The notes beneath the pieces were generated by a model, which saw nothing but the letters and a program-made list of their open reading frames with translations, searched no databases and was not told the origin of the DNA. From Periconia sp. R9002 (Eukaryota; Ascomycota; Dothideomycetes; Pleosporales; Periconiaceae), in contig JAMAHW010000126.1 of assembly GCA_023627715.1 (NCBI GenBank), positions 1 to 64,000 on the forward strand: a stretch of 64,000 nt of DNA. The letters are read 5' to 3'. Numbering within the stretch: the first letter of the stretch is position 1; each line of letters begins with the position of its first letter. A program made the translations under genes and the position numbers. This document shows, piece by piece, positions 35,636 through 45,673 of this stretch.

Positions 35636-38113
35636 ATGTCGCAGAATGATGTCTTGAATTACATAGCTAAATTTTCTGTTGGGATGGTTTTGAATTCCGT
35701 TCTGCTTATTCTTTTCATTGTCGTTAATGTGCGTCTTAATCGTACCGAGCCTGGTCCTCCGGATTTTCCTCAGCTCTTTGATCCAGATCTCAACGGCATC
35801 TTAGAAGATCATTTCGGGCATCCCGCTATACCGATTTTGATTCTTCTAGCATTTCTAGGAGGTTGTTTAACAGAATTTGTGGCGCACAGAAAGCGCTCAG
35901 GCAAAGAACTGTTCATGCTGGCTAGGTGAGGATCCCATGTCACATTCTGCTTCAATTCCATATCTTCTTGACTGGACGCTGAACTAGCTATGTAGCCTGT
36001 TAAGGGTACATACGATTTCGAGAACAACACCAACACCAACAACAACAATAACAATAACGTCAACATGTCTTGAACTAAGTAACGTCGAAGCAAACCATGC
36101 GCCATACGAAGACGCAGGAGAACAGATGGGTCAAGGAATACTGGCAGCAATCGATCCTCCCGAGTCTCAAGATCAGAGTGACAAGCTGTCTAATGTTCCG
36201 CATCGCAACGCTTTGAACAATTTCTACGACTATGTCCCTCTTTCCGGAGATACTATCAGGTTGCTGCAGATCTTGCCTTCCCAGAACGATGAATGTCCTA
36301 TACAAGCCAATTTGTTACATGTAACCCTACAATCTGCCGCTGACATGTTATATACGGCTCTTTCCTATACCTGGGGCTCCCAGAATGCCACTGATACAAT
36401 AAGCATCGATCAGAGAGAGCTGAACATACGACCCAATCTTACTGCCATACTACGCAGAATGCGAGGAATTGGGCACCGATTGGTGTGGGCAAGTGTCTCA
36501 TCTGTCCTTAATATACCCAGTTGCTAATTTCCTCCTAGGTGGATGCCATTTGCATCAATCAAGCAGATACTGACGAGAGAAATAAGCAGGTTCACCGCAT
36601 GCGAACCATATACGCCACAGCGCAAACTGTTTTAGTAGCAATGGATGTCGCAAAAAGCGACATAATGAATGTTATGCGGGTCTTTAGCTTAGCCAACCCA
36701 GTCCTTCTGATCCAGAATCAACCCAAGGAGCTCCGGGACCTACTTCACGACGTCAGTATCCAGGCTTCCCTGATATCGTTCTGCAGCAATGCGTACTGGA
36801 GCCGCATTTGGATTGTACAAGAGTTCTCACTCGGTGCGAGAGTGGAATTCCTTCTTGGTAATGCTACTTTTGAATGGACCATACTGAAAATAGTGTTCAA
36901 GCTCCTGGAAGACAACTGTCGCCCAATCAACGAATCTCAGGGGATGAAAATAATGAACATTCGGTATTCTTGGCAACGCCACGAACCTTTGTTGCTGCCA
37001 GACATATTAGTAAAGCTACAGACCTCTAAATGCGTTGATAGACATGACCGCGTCTACGGTCTTCTCGGTCTAACTACCGACGCACCACGATACGCCATTG
37101 AGCCGGATTATGCACTCGGGATTAACGAGATCAGTCTTTCCATGACTCGACAGTACATTAAGAAAAGGTCGCTGGATATTATTTTGCTATCCTCGCATCG
37201 TGAGCTTCATCAGGAATTACCCTCATGGAGCCCTGACTTCTTTCGTTTTGACTCAAGCCCGGCGGATAAGCGCACTCTGGATATTGTCTTACGTGACCGG
37301 CGGCAACCTTGGGAAGAGGAGTTCGACGTTTTCGGTCGTCTTAAACCACCCATCACGTTCCAAGGAATGGCAACATTCCATGAGCATTTCGACGCAACTC
37401 CAGGAGTAGAAGCTCGGGTTATCGTTAATGGAAAGGTTCTCCGATGTCAGGCTCGTCGCGTCGGGTTAATTACTAGCCTCGGTAGGGCATGGTCAGATCT
37501 ACCACAGAGCGATTTTCCGGTGCACAATGCCACCACGGTGCAAAGGAGCAAAGCAAAAAACGTTCAAAAATCGCTATCAATTGCTATCAACACAATTCTT
37601 CATGAACATCGCTGGGCGTGGTCAATAGAGGGCTATTGCTGGCTCAAGGTGTTTTTACGTAGCCATATGGTCAACTGCGATGCGGAGGCTCCTCAAAGCA
37701 ACATGATCAGATGGTTGTTGGGCAATCGAAATTTTTTTGCTGCTGGCCATTATCTCGAGGAACACGCCACGAAGCTGTGGCATCCGGTCTTCTCTTACGG
37801 GATTTTGGCTTGGTCGACGGACCTCTTCAGCAGCGACCGATATCCGTTCAACAAGCTAGAAGCTGCGGCTAAAGGGGATATGCGGCTTATGTGCCTGGAC
37901 GACGACTCATTTGGGATCGGCTGGGCTGTAAAACGTGCTCGCCTCTGCGACGAGGTGTTTCTTCTCCCAGGATGTAGTAGACCAGTGATACTTCGTCGAA
38001 ATGAACATGGGGGGTATGAATTCATCGGTGATGCTATCGTTGGTGGAATTATGAAGGGAGAGCTTTGGAAAAAGACGGAAGAAGAAGAGCTAAGTCAAGT
38101 CGAAATTTGCTGA
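35636..38113 (+). CDS. HET-domain protein, apparently fused to an N-terminal two-helix membrane anchor
   Basis: Model: exons 35636-35925, 35996-36488 and 36539-38113, about 785 residues. Exon 1 encodes two hydrophobic helices (VGMVLNSVLLILFIVVNV at about 14-32, IPILILLAFLGGC at about 64-76). Exon 2 carries a Thr-rich linker and YTALSYTWG; exon 3 starts VDAICINQADTDERN and contains YWSRIWIVQE. Intron 2 (36489-36538) has a GC donor (GCAAGT), retaining the conserved Trp before VDAICINQ. Intron 1 (70 bp) was chosen because the TAG acceptor at 35995 is the one that keeps the HET frame open; the AG eight bases earlier leads to a stop. The HET part is certain. The fusion with exon 1 is inference; a shorter protein starting at 36126 is the alternative. 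The C-terminal region resembles HET-6-type proteins. Confidence 0.75.
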
Positions 38114-38808
38114 GTGCTTCACTGTAATTAAATACTCTAATAGATAAGTGATTATCGTAGATATTTTAGGCCTGTACTTTACTCGACGTCTGCCGCTAAG
38201 GCCGACAAACATCGTGTATGATCCAGGCGTGGCGTATAAGACCAAGAGCCGTTAAGGCATTCCGTCCAGAACACCGAGCATGTGGGAAAAGAAAGAAATC
38301 GAGTTCTTAGGATATTTTTTTTTTCTCTGTAACGATTAGGAAGACCAAAAGCCGAAAAAACGAAAATTGAGTTCTTAAAGTCGATAATTACTTCCGTATA
38401 TTATAAATCAAATAGATTATTAAATTATATCTGACTATCATTAATTCCAATCGGATATATTTAGATATGAAGATTTATAGAAGTACAAGTAACAATGAGA
38501 AATATTGAAGTTTATCACCGCAGGGTATATAATTACTCGCGGTATCGACACAAAAGTATCACAATACCGTCCTTAGCGAGGACGTGCAAGCGTGTAGTAC
38601 ACGTAATAATAAAGTAAAATACTGAAACACCTTTGCTTTCCACCCCTCTCTATTAGGCGCTTCACCGCCTAGCGAATACACCCAGTGAGTTCTATCAATC
38701 AAAAAACCAAATCTATACCATACCATACAACGCAACCAACCAGCCTCCCTTTGCTTCTGTATCCACACAGCAGAGGGTCTAGCGCAAACAAAAAGTGTCT
38801 AAGAAGGA
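38114..38808. other. Intergenic with AT-rich core
   Basis: About 700 bp. 38320-38560 is strongly AT-rich with many TATAAATC- and AATTA-like strings, suggestive of a RIP-degraded remnant. No gene. Confidence 0.5.
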
Positions 38809-40254
38809 ATGGGCTGGAGAGACGAATGGCCTTTTGGGCCAGACGGGAAGCCATATGATGGCCTACAACTACTAGACTTAGTTCGCAACGGCAAGAGCCC
38901 TTTCCAAGAAGTCTAGGATGTAAATTCGCTTATCCAAGAAATCGAAGAAAAACTCAGCACACAGGTAACTAATATCCCAGTAGTGTCTAAAGGATCAAAC
39001 AACTATGTAAGCGCTTTCTGTATAGACCAGTATATCAATACTAACTATAGGCAACCAAGGGTTTTCACATCAAAGCCTCGAGTAGGCCAGACATGGTAGC
39101 GCGGCTCGCTCGCGGCGATGTAAACATGCCTGATTTCGACGGCTTTCCAATCGATACTCAAGTTCGCGAAGTTAATTCGAAGCAGCTGCGTACGAGCTCT
39201 TACGTTCTGAACCCGAGATTAGAGCATCCCATCTACTCTATCACCGTGTGCCAGTCCAGAAACCAGGCGTAAAAGTCGAAAAGCCTAAAGATCTCTCGGG
39301 TCGTCGCTTGATGATTTTTGAAAAACCAGAAGGTGTGGATAATGTATGGCACGATCTTAATGCAGACAACAAGGTAAATGATGCGCATAGCCGCGACCCT
39401 CTTTTAGATCAATCATCACGTGATAACATTCACTAGTCTGTTCTTCTTGGTCAACTAGCCCATATACGTGCTGCATTGTTTCATTATACTCCACCGCCTG
39501 ATTTCGCGGAGCAGTATCTCCACGATCGCACCTTCAAATTCAAACCAAGTTCACTCTCGATGCCTGTAGCTCCAACCCGCGAATTTCTCATCCATATGTT
39601 AGAAGAAAAGATCAAAGCCACAATCAAAAACCAAGGCGATATGATCGGATGGGAGGATGATAACGAAACCGTCGGGCCAATAGCTCTGGCGGCAAAGCAG
39701 TCGCTCCTACGCGCGATCCCATATATGGCACCACCAGAGTCGTCGAACTCCCCATCTCTATACCGTCTCGTTCTCGAACACGGCGATTTTGGGATTCACA
39801 ACACATCCATCGCCAAAGACGGGAATGAAGAACCTCTCGTCACATCCTTGTACGATTGGGAAACCGGATGCATTGTCCCAGCACTCTTATCCGATCCCCT
39901 GGTCGCGGTGAGTCCAGTAGACTTGATTACGGATGAGGCAGCTCGGCCAAGCGTTACGCGGATTCCTAAAGATTCAACACCGGCTGACCTAGAAACCTAT
40001 GTTGCCTGGGCCAAACATTATATCGAGGTGTGTGTTCTTGCTGATACGGAGTTTGATTTGCAAGCTAACGTAAACTCCTCTATCAGAGGCTCTTAAAGGA
40101 AGCACCAGACTACAAGCACGTCATTGAAAAGGGAAAGGATATCCGATATCTATGGTTCTCTTTGCGCGACTGGCGCGGAGGAAATGCGGAAGAGTTCTTC
40201 GGCGAACTTGGGACGTGGGCAGAGAGACGAATGAAGGAACTTGGTGTCTCTTGA
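38809..40254 (+). pseudogene. Aminoglycoside-phosphotransferase (APH/choline kinase-like) family pseudogene
   Basis: Family features are clear along the length: an MGWRDEWPFGPDG start, SKGSNNY followed by an intron (39007-39050), GFHIK, RPDMVARLARGDVNMPDFDG, RRLMIFEKPEG, GDMIGWEDDN, the catalytic LEHGDFGIHN loop, LYDWETGCIVPAL, and a last exon ending AERRMKELGVS. Two lesions are visible. An in-frame TAG lies at 38914-38916. A one-base frame change lies near 39174-39180, where EVN must shift frame to continue FEAAAYELLRSEPEI. Other introns (39374-39434, 40029-40084 approximately) remain recognisable. The 3' half is intact, so decay is recent, or the 5' end is mis-sequenced. The family is a fungal small-molecule kinase-like group. 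Confidence 0.82.
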
Positions 40255-41247
40255 CGTCATTGACCTTAGATTTGGGTGGGCACGGCATATGATTATGCTT
40301 GAAAAATTTTGGTATTCTTTTTAAATCAATCGATGGAGTGATGTGTGACAGAGTGTGGAATGGTTCTCGCACACAGGAAAAGGCTGGGTATAAGGGTTAC
40401 GACATTAACGGCAGACACACTCATAAGATACAAATCTATTCTATATTGGTAGGGTATGGAATACCACGAAAATCAATTCTTTACGAAAGAAGAACAGGCA
40501 AAAACCCATGTAAACTCAGTTGTGCTCCGCTACCGCTCCCTACCCTGGCTCTCGATAAGTCTGCAGAAACATGCAAAGCTCAGCAGTAAAAAAATCTGTT
40601 CCAGATATAGCGAGAATTGCCTGCTTTAGCAGAGATCTAATGCCTACACGTGAAAGAACCGCTATTTTATCTCACTGCATCACGTGTTTGGGGCGTACTT
40701 GGAAACAATGTTATTCTAGGAATATGTCTCATGTCATGTGTTCTTTTCTTTGTTGCTTTGCCTTTCGCTTCGCTCCTCTCTTTGTTGATTTCTATTTTCA
40801 AACGTGAAGCGGATTTGGGCTAAGTATAGAATCGACACTCTTTATTGCATTGTTCACGTCAAAGAAGACGGAGGCGAAGTGATGAAGGGGAAGAGATATG
40901 TAAAATGGAACCATGCCATCGTCGAAACTTCTGTTAATTGAATTGATCTCACATTTTCTTTACACTTTTGCGATCGCACTCATTTCACATTAGCATTTTT
41001 TTCCTTGTTTGCATTGCATTGAAAGTAAGACATACACAAACTGCATTTACCGCAACCCCTACTATTCTCTAATCAAACCAAACAAACAACAAACGATATA
41101 CATATTGAATAACTAATTTGATCACATCCCTAGTCGGCAGGCACGACACAACGGTATACACATCTACACCAAACTTCATCCATCACAACATATTTTCTTC
41201 TTTCAGACAAAGCTACGTTCAATTATACACACACCTACCACCCCAAA
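40255..41247. other. Intergenic
   Basis: About 1 kb marking the end of the accessory island. The last 200 bp before 41248 are C/A-rich and leader-like. No gene. Confidence 0.6.
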
Positions 41248-42969
41248 ATGTCAAAACCAACCTCAAAGCCGAGTTATACTCGCTATCCAAACCCCTATTA
41301 TCCCTTAGCTTCCAAGATCCACCGCTCCCCAAACTATCCTAGCGGTACACGCTTTGATGTACGCGCCACATACGACACCCAGCACTTTCTCCCGCAAGAA
41401 CTCTCGCGCCAGGCTTCTTCCTTAAAGAAGGAACAAGTCAAAATCCGCGAAAAGGAGCGGAGGGAAGCTGAGGAAAGCTGGAACAAAGGTAAGACGGTCG
41501 CTGAGCCGCGAATTGAGGATTTGTTCTTGAAAGCAAAGCTTGATGAGAGCGAGATTGGGCTGAAGAAAGTAAGGGAGAAGGCTGAGCAGGGGAACGAAAA
41601 GACCTCTAGTCGGGGCAAGAATCTGAAGCGGACCAAGGATGAATCTGGTGGGATTACAAAGACTAAGACTGATCGTGGAGTAAAGAAGTTAAACGGGAAG
41701 AAGGAGCGATTAGTTGCCACGATAAATTTTCTGATCAAGACTGTTCGGGAGGCGGGAGTACTGGCAGGTGTTTTGAACGAGGGCGACATCGATGAAGTCA
41801 ATTGGGTGGACGTGATGTTGGGGATCGACAGCGAAACTGGTAAAAAAAATGATGAGGAAAAAGAGGAGAAGAAGGGAGAAGACGTCCCACCAAACCAACA
41901 GCAAGACGTGCAAATGAAAGACGCCGACAAGGCGCTTCCTCGGAAGGGGCGATTTGACGTCCACCTGATCACCTGGCTTCAGCAATTGGGGTTCCCAGCT
42001 TTAGCTCTCTTCCTCGCCTCTCACGTCCCCATCGCAGAAGCATCGATACTGTCTTCGACACACGACTTCCTCTTCCAAGACCCGTATTTCAATGCCCCTG
42101 TTGAAACCGCATCTCTCATCATTACCAATAAATCTTTCGTGATGTCCAATCAGGATCCCACGTCTGCTGTCGGAGCACTTACGTGTCTCATTTACACCTT
42201 GACATCTTTCTTTCTCTCGCTCATCCCACTCCGCAACTTCGGCTCCGTCCAACCATCATCGTGGACATCGGTGTTAGATATCCTGACTCTCTTTCTGCTA
42301 CTAACCCCATGGTTCCTCTCTCGCACGCGAGTCCAGAAAATGAACTCCACCGAGCAAATCGTGTATGTAGCCTTCGGTTTGGCTGCCACGACCAGCACAT
42401 CGTCATCACCATCTCCATCGGGCTTTAGGAACATCTGCAATCCCAAGAAACAACTTGACCCCACGATTGTCTGCAACAGCTCTAGCAGCACCAAGTGTTT
42501 GTTGTTGAGCCTTCCCCTTCTTTTCTGCTGGATGAAGCTGTCAGAGTCGCGTTCGGTATGGGCGAGTTTGACCAAATCTACAGAGGTACTGTTGAAGTTC
42601 GTCTTCGGCACTTTTGTAGAGACGGCCGGGAAGATCTGTGTTTCTTTGTTTGTGCTGATCGTTTCTTTCTTTGCTATTTTATTAGGGTTGCTTATCGGTG
42701 CTTCAAGAGTCGGCATTTGGTATGCGAAAAGTTTGTATGCTTGGACTGAAGTGTGGTACTTTATCCCGTTTAACGAGATGCTATGGAGGCTTAGAAGTAC
42801 GATTGAGAGGAGTTGGCCATGGCTTGTAACTGGTGTATGTATTGGGCTGCATTTTTGTCAGTGGTGGTGGGGCGACGATGATGATGAAGCGGCGAACCTG
42901 CTTGCTCGACTTGTAAGCTGGGTGGGGATTTTATTGGTGTGGCTTTGGGGTCTGCGTTTAGCAGTGTAA
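41248..42969 (+). CDS. Multi-pass membrane protein with charged N-terminal half, function unknown
   Basis: Single exon, 573 residues, start in CAAAATGTC context. Residues 1-235 are soluble, Lys/Glu-rich and partly coiled-coil (KKEQVKIREKERREAEE), with a short ordered segment VATINFLIKTVREAGVLAG. From about 245 onwards there are six to eight hydrophobic helices, for example GFPALALFLASHV, ALTCLIYTLTSFFLSLIPL, ILTLFLLLTPWFL, CVSLFVLIVSFFAILLGLLI and WVGILLVWLWGLRLAV. A WWWGDDDDEA segment lies between the last two. I do not recognise a family; the single exon and many TM helices argue for a real membrane protein. Convergent with the 185-residue gene downstream. Confidence 0.75.
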   Translation: MSKPTSKPSYTRYPNPYYPLASKIHRSPNYPSGTRFDVRATYDTQHFLPQELSRQASSLKKEQVKIREKERREAEESWNKGKTVAEPRIEDLFLKAKLDESEIGLKKVREKAEQGNEKTSSRGKNLKRTKDESGGITKTKTDRGVKKLNGKKERLVATINFLIKTVREAGVLAGVLNEGDIDEVNWVDVMLGIDSETGKKNDEEKEEKKGEDVPPNQQQDVQMKDADKALPRKGRFDVHLITWLQQLGFPALALFLASHVPIAEASILSSTHDFLFQDPYFNAPVETASLIITNKSFVMSNQDPTSAVGALTCLIYTLTSFFLSLIPLRNFGSVQPSSWTSVLDILTLFLLLTPWFLSRTRVQKMNSTEQIVYVAFGLAATTSTSSSPSPSGFRNICNPKKQLDPTIVCNSSSSTKCLLLSLPLLFCWMKLSESRSVWASLTKSTEVLLKFVFGTFVETAGKICVSLFVLIVSFFAILLGLLIGASRVGIWYAKSLYAWTEVWYFIPFNEMLWRLRSTIERSWPWLVTGVCIGLHFCQWWWGDDDDEAANLLARLVSWVGILLVWLWGLRLAV

Positions 42970-43271
42970 TAGCCTTTGAGATATTCTGGATTTATTCTAA
43001 TATTTATTTTGCCTATTCCAGCTTCACACCTCTGACCAGGCGAAGTGTAGTATTGACGACTGAGGGTATTCTTGTTTGCAGATTGTCAGCCATCACAGCT
43101 GTTATGATATGTGGTATTTTAGACAAAATAGACGTAAAGTACACTGATCGTTGCATGACCCTAAACCTCTGGTTCAATCAATCATACCAAATGCTGGAAG
43201 GGAATTGGGCCAGGGGGTTGTTGTTCATTTTGGATATTCCTGCCAATTCAATTACGATCACAAGCCGTTTC
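42970..43271. other. Intergenic between convergent genes
   Basis: A 302 bp spacer with no feature seen. Confidence 0.55.
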
Positions 43272-43992
43272 TCAAACGCCAGTATTTGGGTAGTTCCCTC
43301 CCAGTCTCGGATTGTCCACCGGGTTTGCAGGGCCACCTAAGTTCAAGAGATTAGTCAACCGTCCATTCAATGCCAGAGAACTCTCCATAACTATAGTTTT
43401 GGAGTTGCGCTCGCACTCACCAGTCTGCCCTAGTGCTCCCCCAATTTCAGTATTCTCCTGCTTCTTATTCAAGATCTCATCCCGGGCTACCTGCTGCTCG
43501 GCTTTCTTCCTAAATGTGTAGAACGTTAAACCCATTAGCGACCTTCCGATTTTTGACCACACGCCATGGGAAACCCCTCAGAACTCACCTGTCCAAATCT
43601 GCTGCAAGGTCAGGCTGGCTCCCACCGCCACCCAAGTTGACACCGCCTGTCCGTCCCGCCACTGCATCAGCAACACGCCCCTCACCCGGTGCAGCCATCT
43701 GCTGGCCATCGAGCTCCTTATGTTGACCAACATCTTCATATGATAGACCCTTAGACTCCTCGCCTGGAGGCGCACCATGAATGCCCCTACCTAGTGCTTG
43801 AGGCTGACCTTCATTTCCTGCATCTGTCGATTGAGTGGCTGGGATGCGCTTGTCGATCGGTTGGGAGGAGTCGTGGGCTTGGGCATTGGTTTGAGAGGTT
43901 TCTGAAGGGTTTTTGGAGACCGCATTGCCTGGAGTGGTGTACGCCTGGTTGAGAGTCGGCTGGGATGGGCCGGAGGGATCGAGGGCAGACAT
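43272..43992 (-). CDS. Small hydrophilic conserved fungal protein, function unknown
   Basis: Three exons (43992-43589, 43509-43421, 43336-43272) with 79 and 84 bp introns give 185 residues. Gln, Ser, Gly and Asp dominate, with no hydrophobic segment. GRGIHGAPPGEESKGLS and APGEGRVADAVAGRTG recall a widespread uncharacterised ascomycete family with stress-protein-like composition. Exon 2 encodes a short charged helix (KKAEQQVARDEILNKKQ); the end is Gly/Pro/Asn-rich. The splices were placed by keeping the frame across GTGAGT donors and TAG acceptors. Probably disordered; role unknown. Confidence 0.78.
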
Positions 43993-44543
43993 CGTTGTGG
44001 TTGTAGTAGTTAGGAGCTGTGGAGTGGCGTGTATGTGTAAGGTCGTGAAGGTGACAAAATCAATTGAATCTCTTGAAATGGAATAAAATTGTTTTCGTGT
44101 TGCTCTGGAGGTGTTGTGGTATTATAGAGAGTTTCTCTGTCGCTTTTGTGTAGATGGACGTCGATTTATTATGACGTAGGCGGGGCGCGTCATTCATCTT
44201 GCCCCACGCGCTCCTTTGCAATTTGTTGGAGCTAGATGGGAATCTATCCGTCAATTAATAGCACTTTCAAGTAATTGCAATCACGGATGGGGCCGAACTC
44301 GAGGTGTGACATTAGGTCCACCGTTACGTAAGATGTAGGGGGCATATGTTCTTTAGACTCGATAAAGAAATGTATAATATCAAAGCATAGTTGATCATGC
44401 AATCCCACACCCGGTCATGCAGTATAAATCCAGTCAGAAAGGTTTGTTCAAGGTCCAGACACTCCGCAGAGAGCCACCTGCTCCAATAATAGAATACGCC
44501 AAAACACCATCGCTATGCCAAAACAAAACCAATATTGCAAACG
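43993..44543. other. Intergenic
   Basis: Promoter of the 185-residue gene and 3' region of the TAF3-like gene. Nothing further recognised. Confidence 0.55.
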
Positions 44544-45364
44544 CTAATCCATTTCCATGGCCACATCTTGAGATTCTTCGGTAGATTCCACCACTTTTCT
44601 TGCATGATTTTTTATGTCGCCATTTTCCCATGCAGTTTCTGCTGCTTTGATGGACTGTTCGCGAGTCCTGCGGCACCATTCATCGATAGAGTCCACCGAT
44701 CCTCCCTCGATTTTGACGGGCCTCAACTCAGCTGGCTTCCCTAATATTGTGCCCTGATATCGTGAATCAACGCCTGTTTTGCTATGCTTTTTCATGAGTG
44801 CTGTTACTGGTTAGCATTTCACATCCGCTGCCAAATCATGTCAAGGCCACTCTTACAGCTCAGGTAGTCTTCCATCTCAGCAGCATCCAGTTGCTCTGTG
44901 GTCGTGGGTTGTGATGACTTGGCAACACCCGCTATTCTTCGGATCTCTCTGTTGGTATCTCCTCGCGCCCATTCAATGAACGATGTCACATCTGCCGTGT
45001 CGTCTGCGTCCCTTCTCTTTTCCTCTTTGGCGCGGGCCCCAGACTCCTCATCATATGCTTCCAAAGGTTTGCGTAATATCTCACTCCAAAGCTCTTCCGC
45101 GGCGGTCATGGTAGGGACAAGGAGGCCGCAATCCTGCATAGCCATGCGCACATCGCTGATGTCCGGCTCAAGGTCGTTGTGATTTGAGTACGCATTGTAG
45201 GCTGTGCGCGATGCGAGCAAGGTCATATACCTTGCCGTAAGATCAACAACGGTATCGACGACGGATGGTTTGGCGCCTTGGAATCCAGAGGCGCGTAGGA
45301 TGTGGAGGACTGCAGGTCGCAGGAGCGTGAGGAAGAGGTCGTTGGTGTTGGTTGTGGTGGACAT
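44544..45364 (-). CDS. TAF3: TFIID subunit TAF3-like, histone-fold (Bromo_TP) protein
   Basis: Two exons (45364-44857, 44800-44544), with a 56 bp intron, give 254 residues. The N-terminus is a Bromo_TP/BTP histone fold (PF07524): LFLTLLRPAVLHILRASGF, DTVVDLTARYMTLLASR, then DISDVRMAMQDCGLLVP, as in fungal TAF3. The intron restores the frame (DYLS then SLMKKHSKTG). The C-terminal half is charged with SIDEWCRRTREQSIKAAE. TAF3 pairs with TAF10 in TFIID. A TAF8 assignment is less likely because the fungal TAF3 length and the post-domain WSEILRKPLEAY stretch fit better. Divergent from TAF7. Confidence 0.85.
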
Positions 45365-45673
45365 CCTGGCGCGCAGAAGGATTTATAGCAGGCGGAAGCC
45401 TTGATTTATTCGAGATTTATGGTGGTAGAAGACAGCGCATCGTGTATGTGGAGAATCCCGAGATAGCGACAGCAGGTGGAAGTAAAAGAAAGAGTGAAGA
45501 TGGGGAAGAAGAGCTTTGGCCACTCGCGTTTGCGCGCCCGCCAAGACCTCCGTTGACTAGAGCTCGTCCTCCGCATTCCTCTACGTTATTGCTTCCAAGA
45601 TATTCCACCCCACCTTTCACCTCCCAAAGCAAACGAACGTCTTCACTTATCACTCGCACACATTAGTCCCGTC
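45365..45673. promoter_or_regulatory. Divergent promoter shared by TAF3-like and TAF7
   Basis: Only 309 bp separate the two start codons, so both promoters and both leaders must fit in or overlap here. No TATA box was seen. A pyrimidine-rich leader lies before 45674. Confidence 0.7.
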
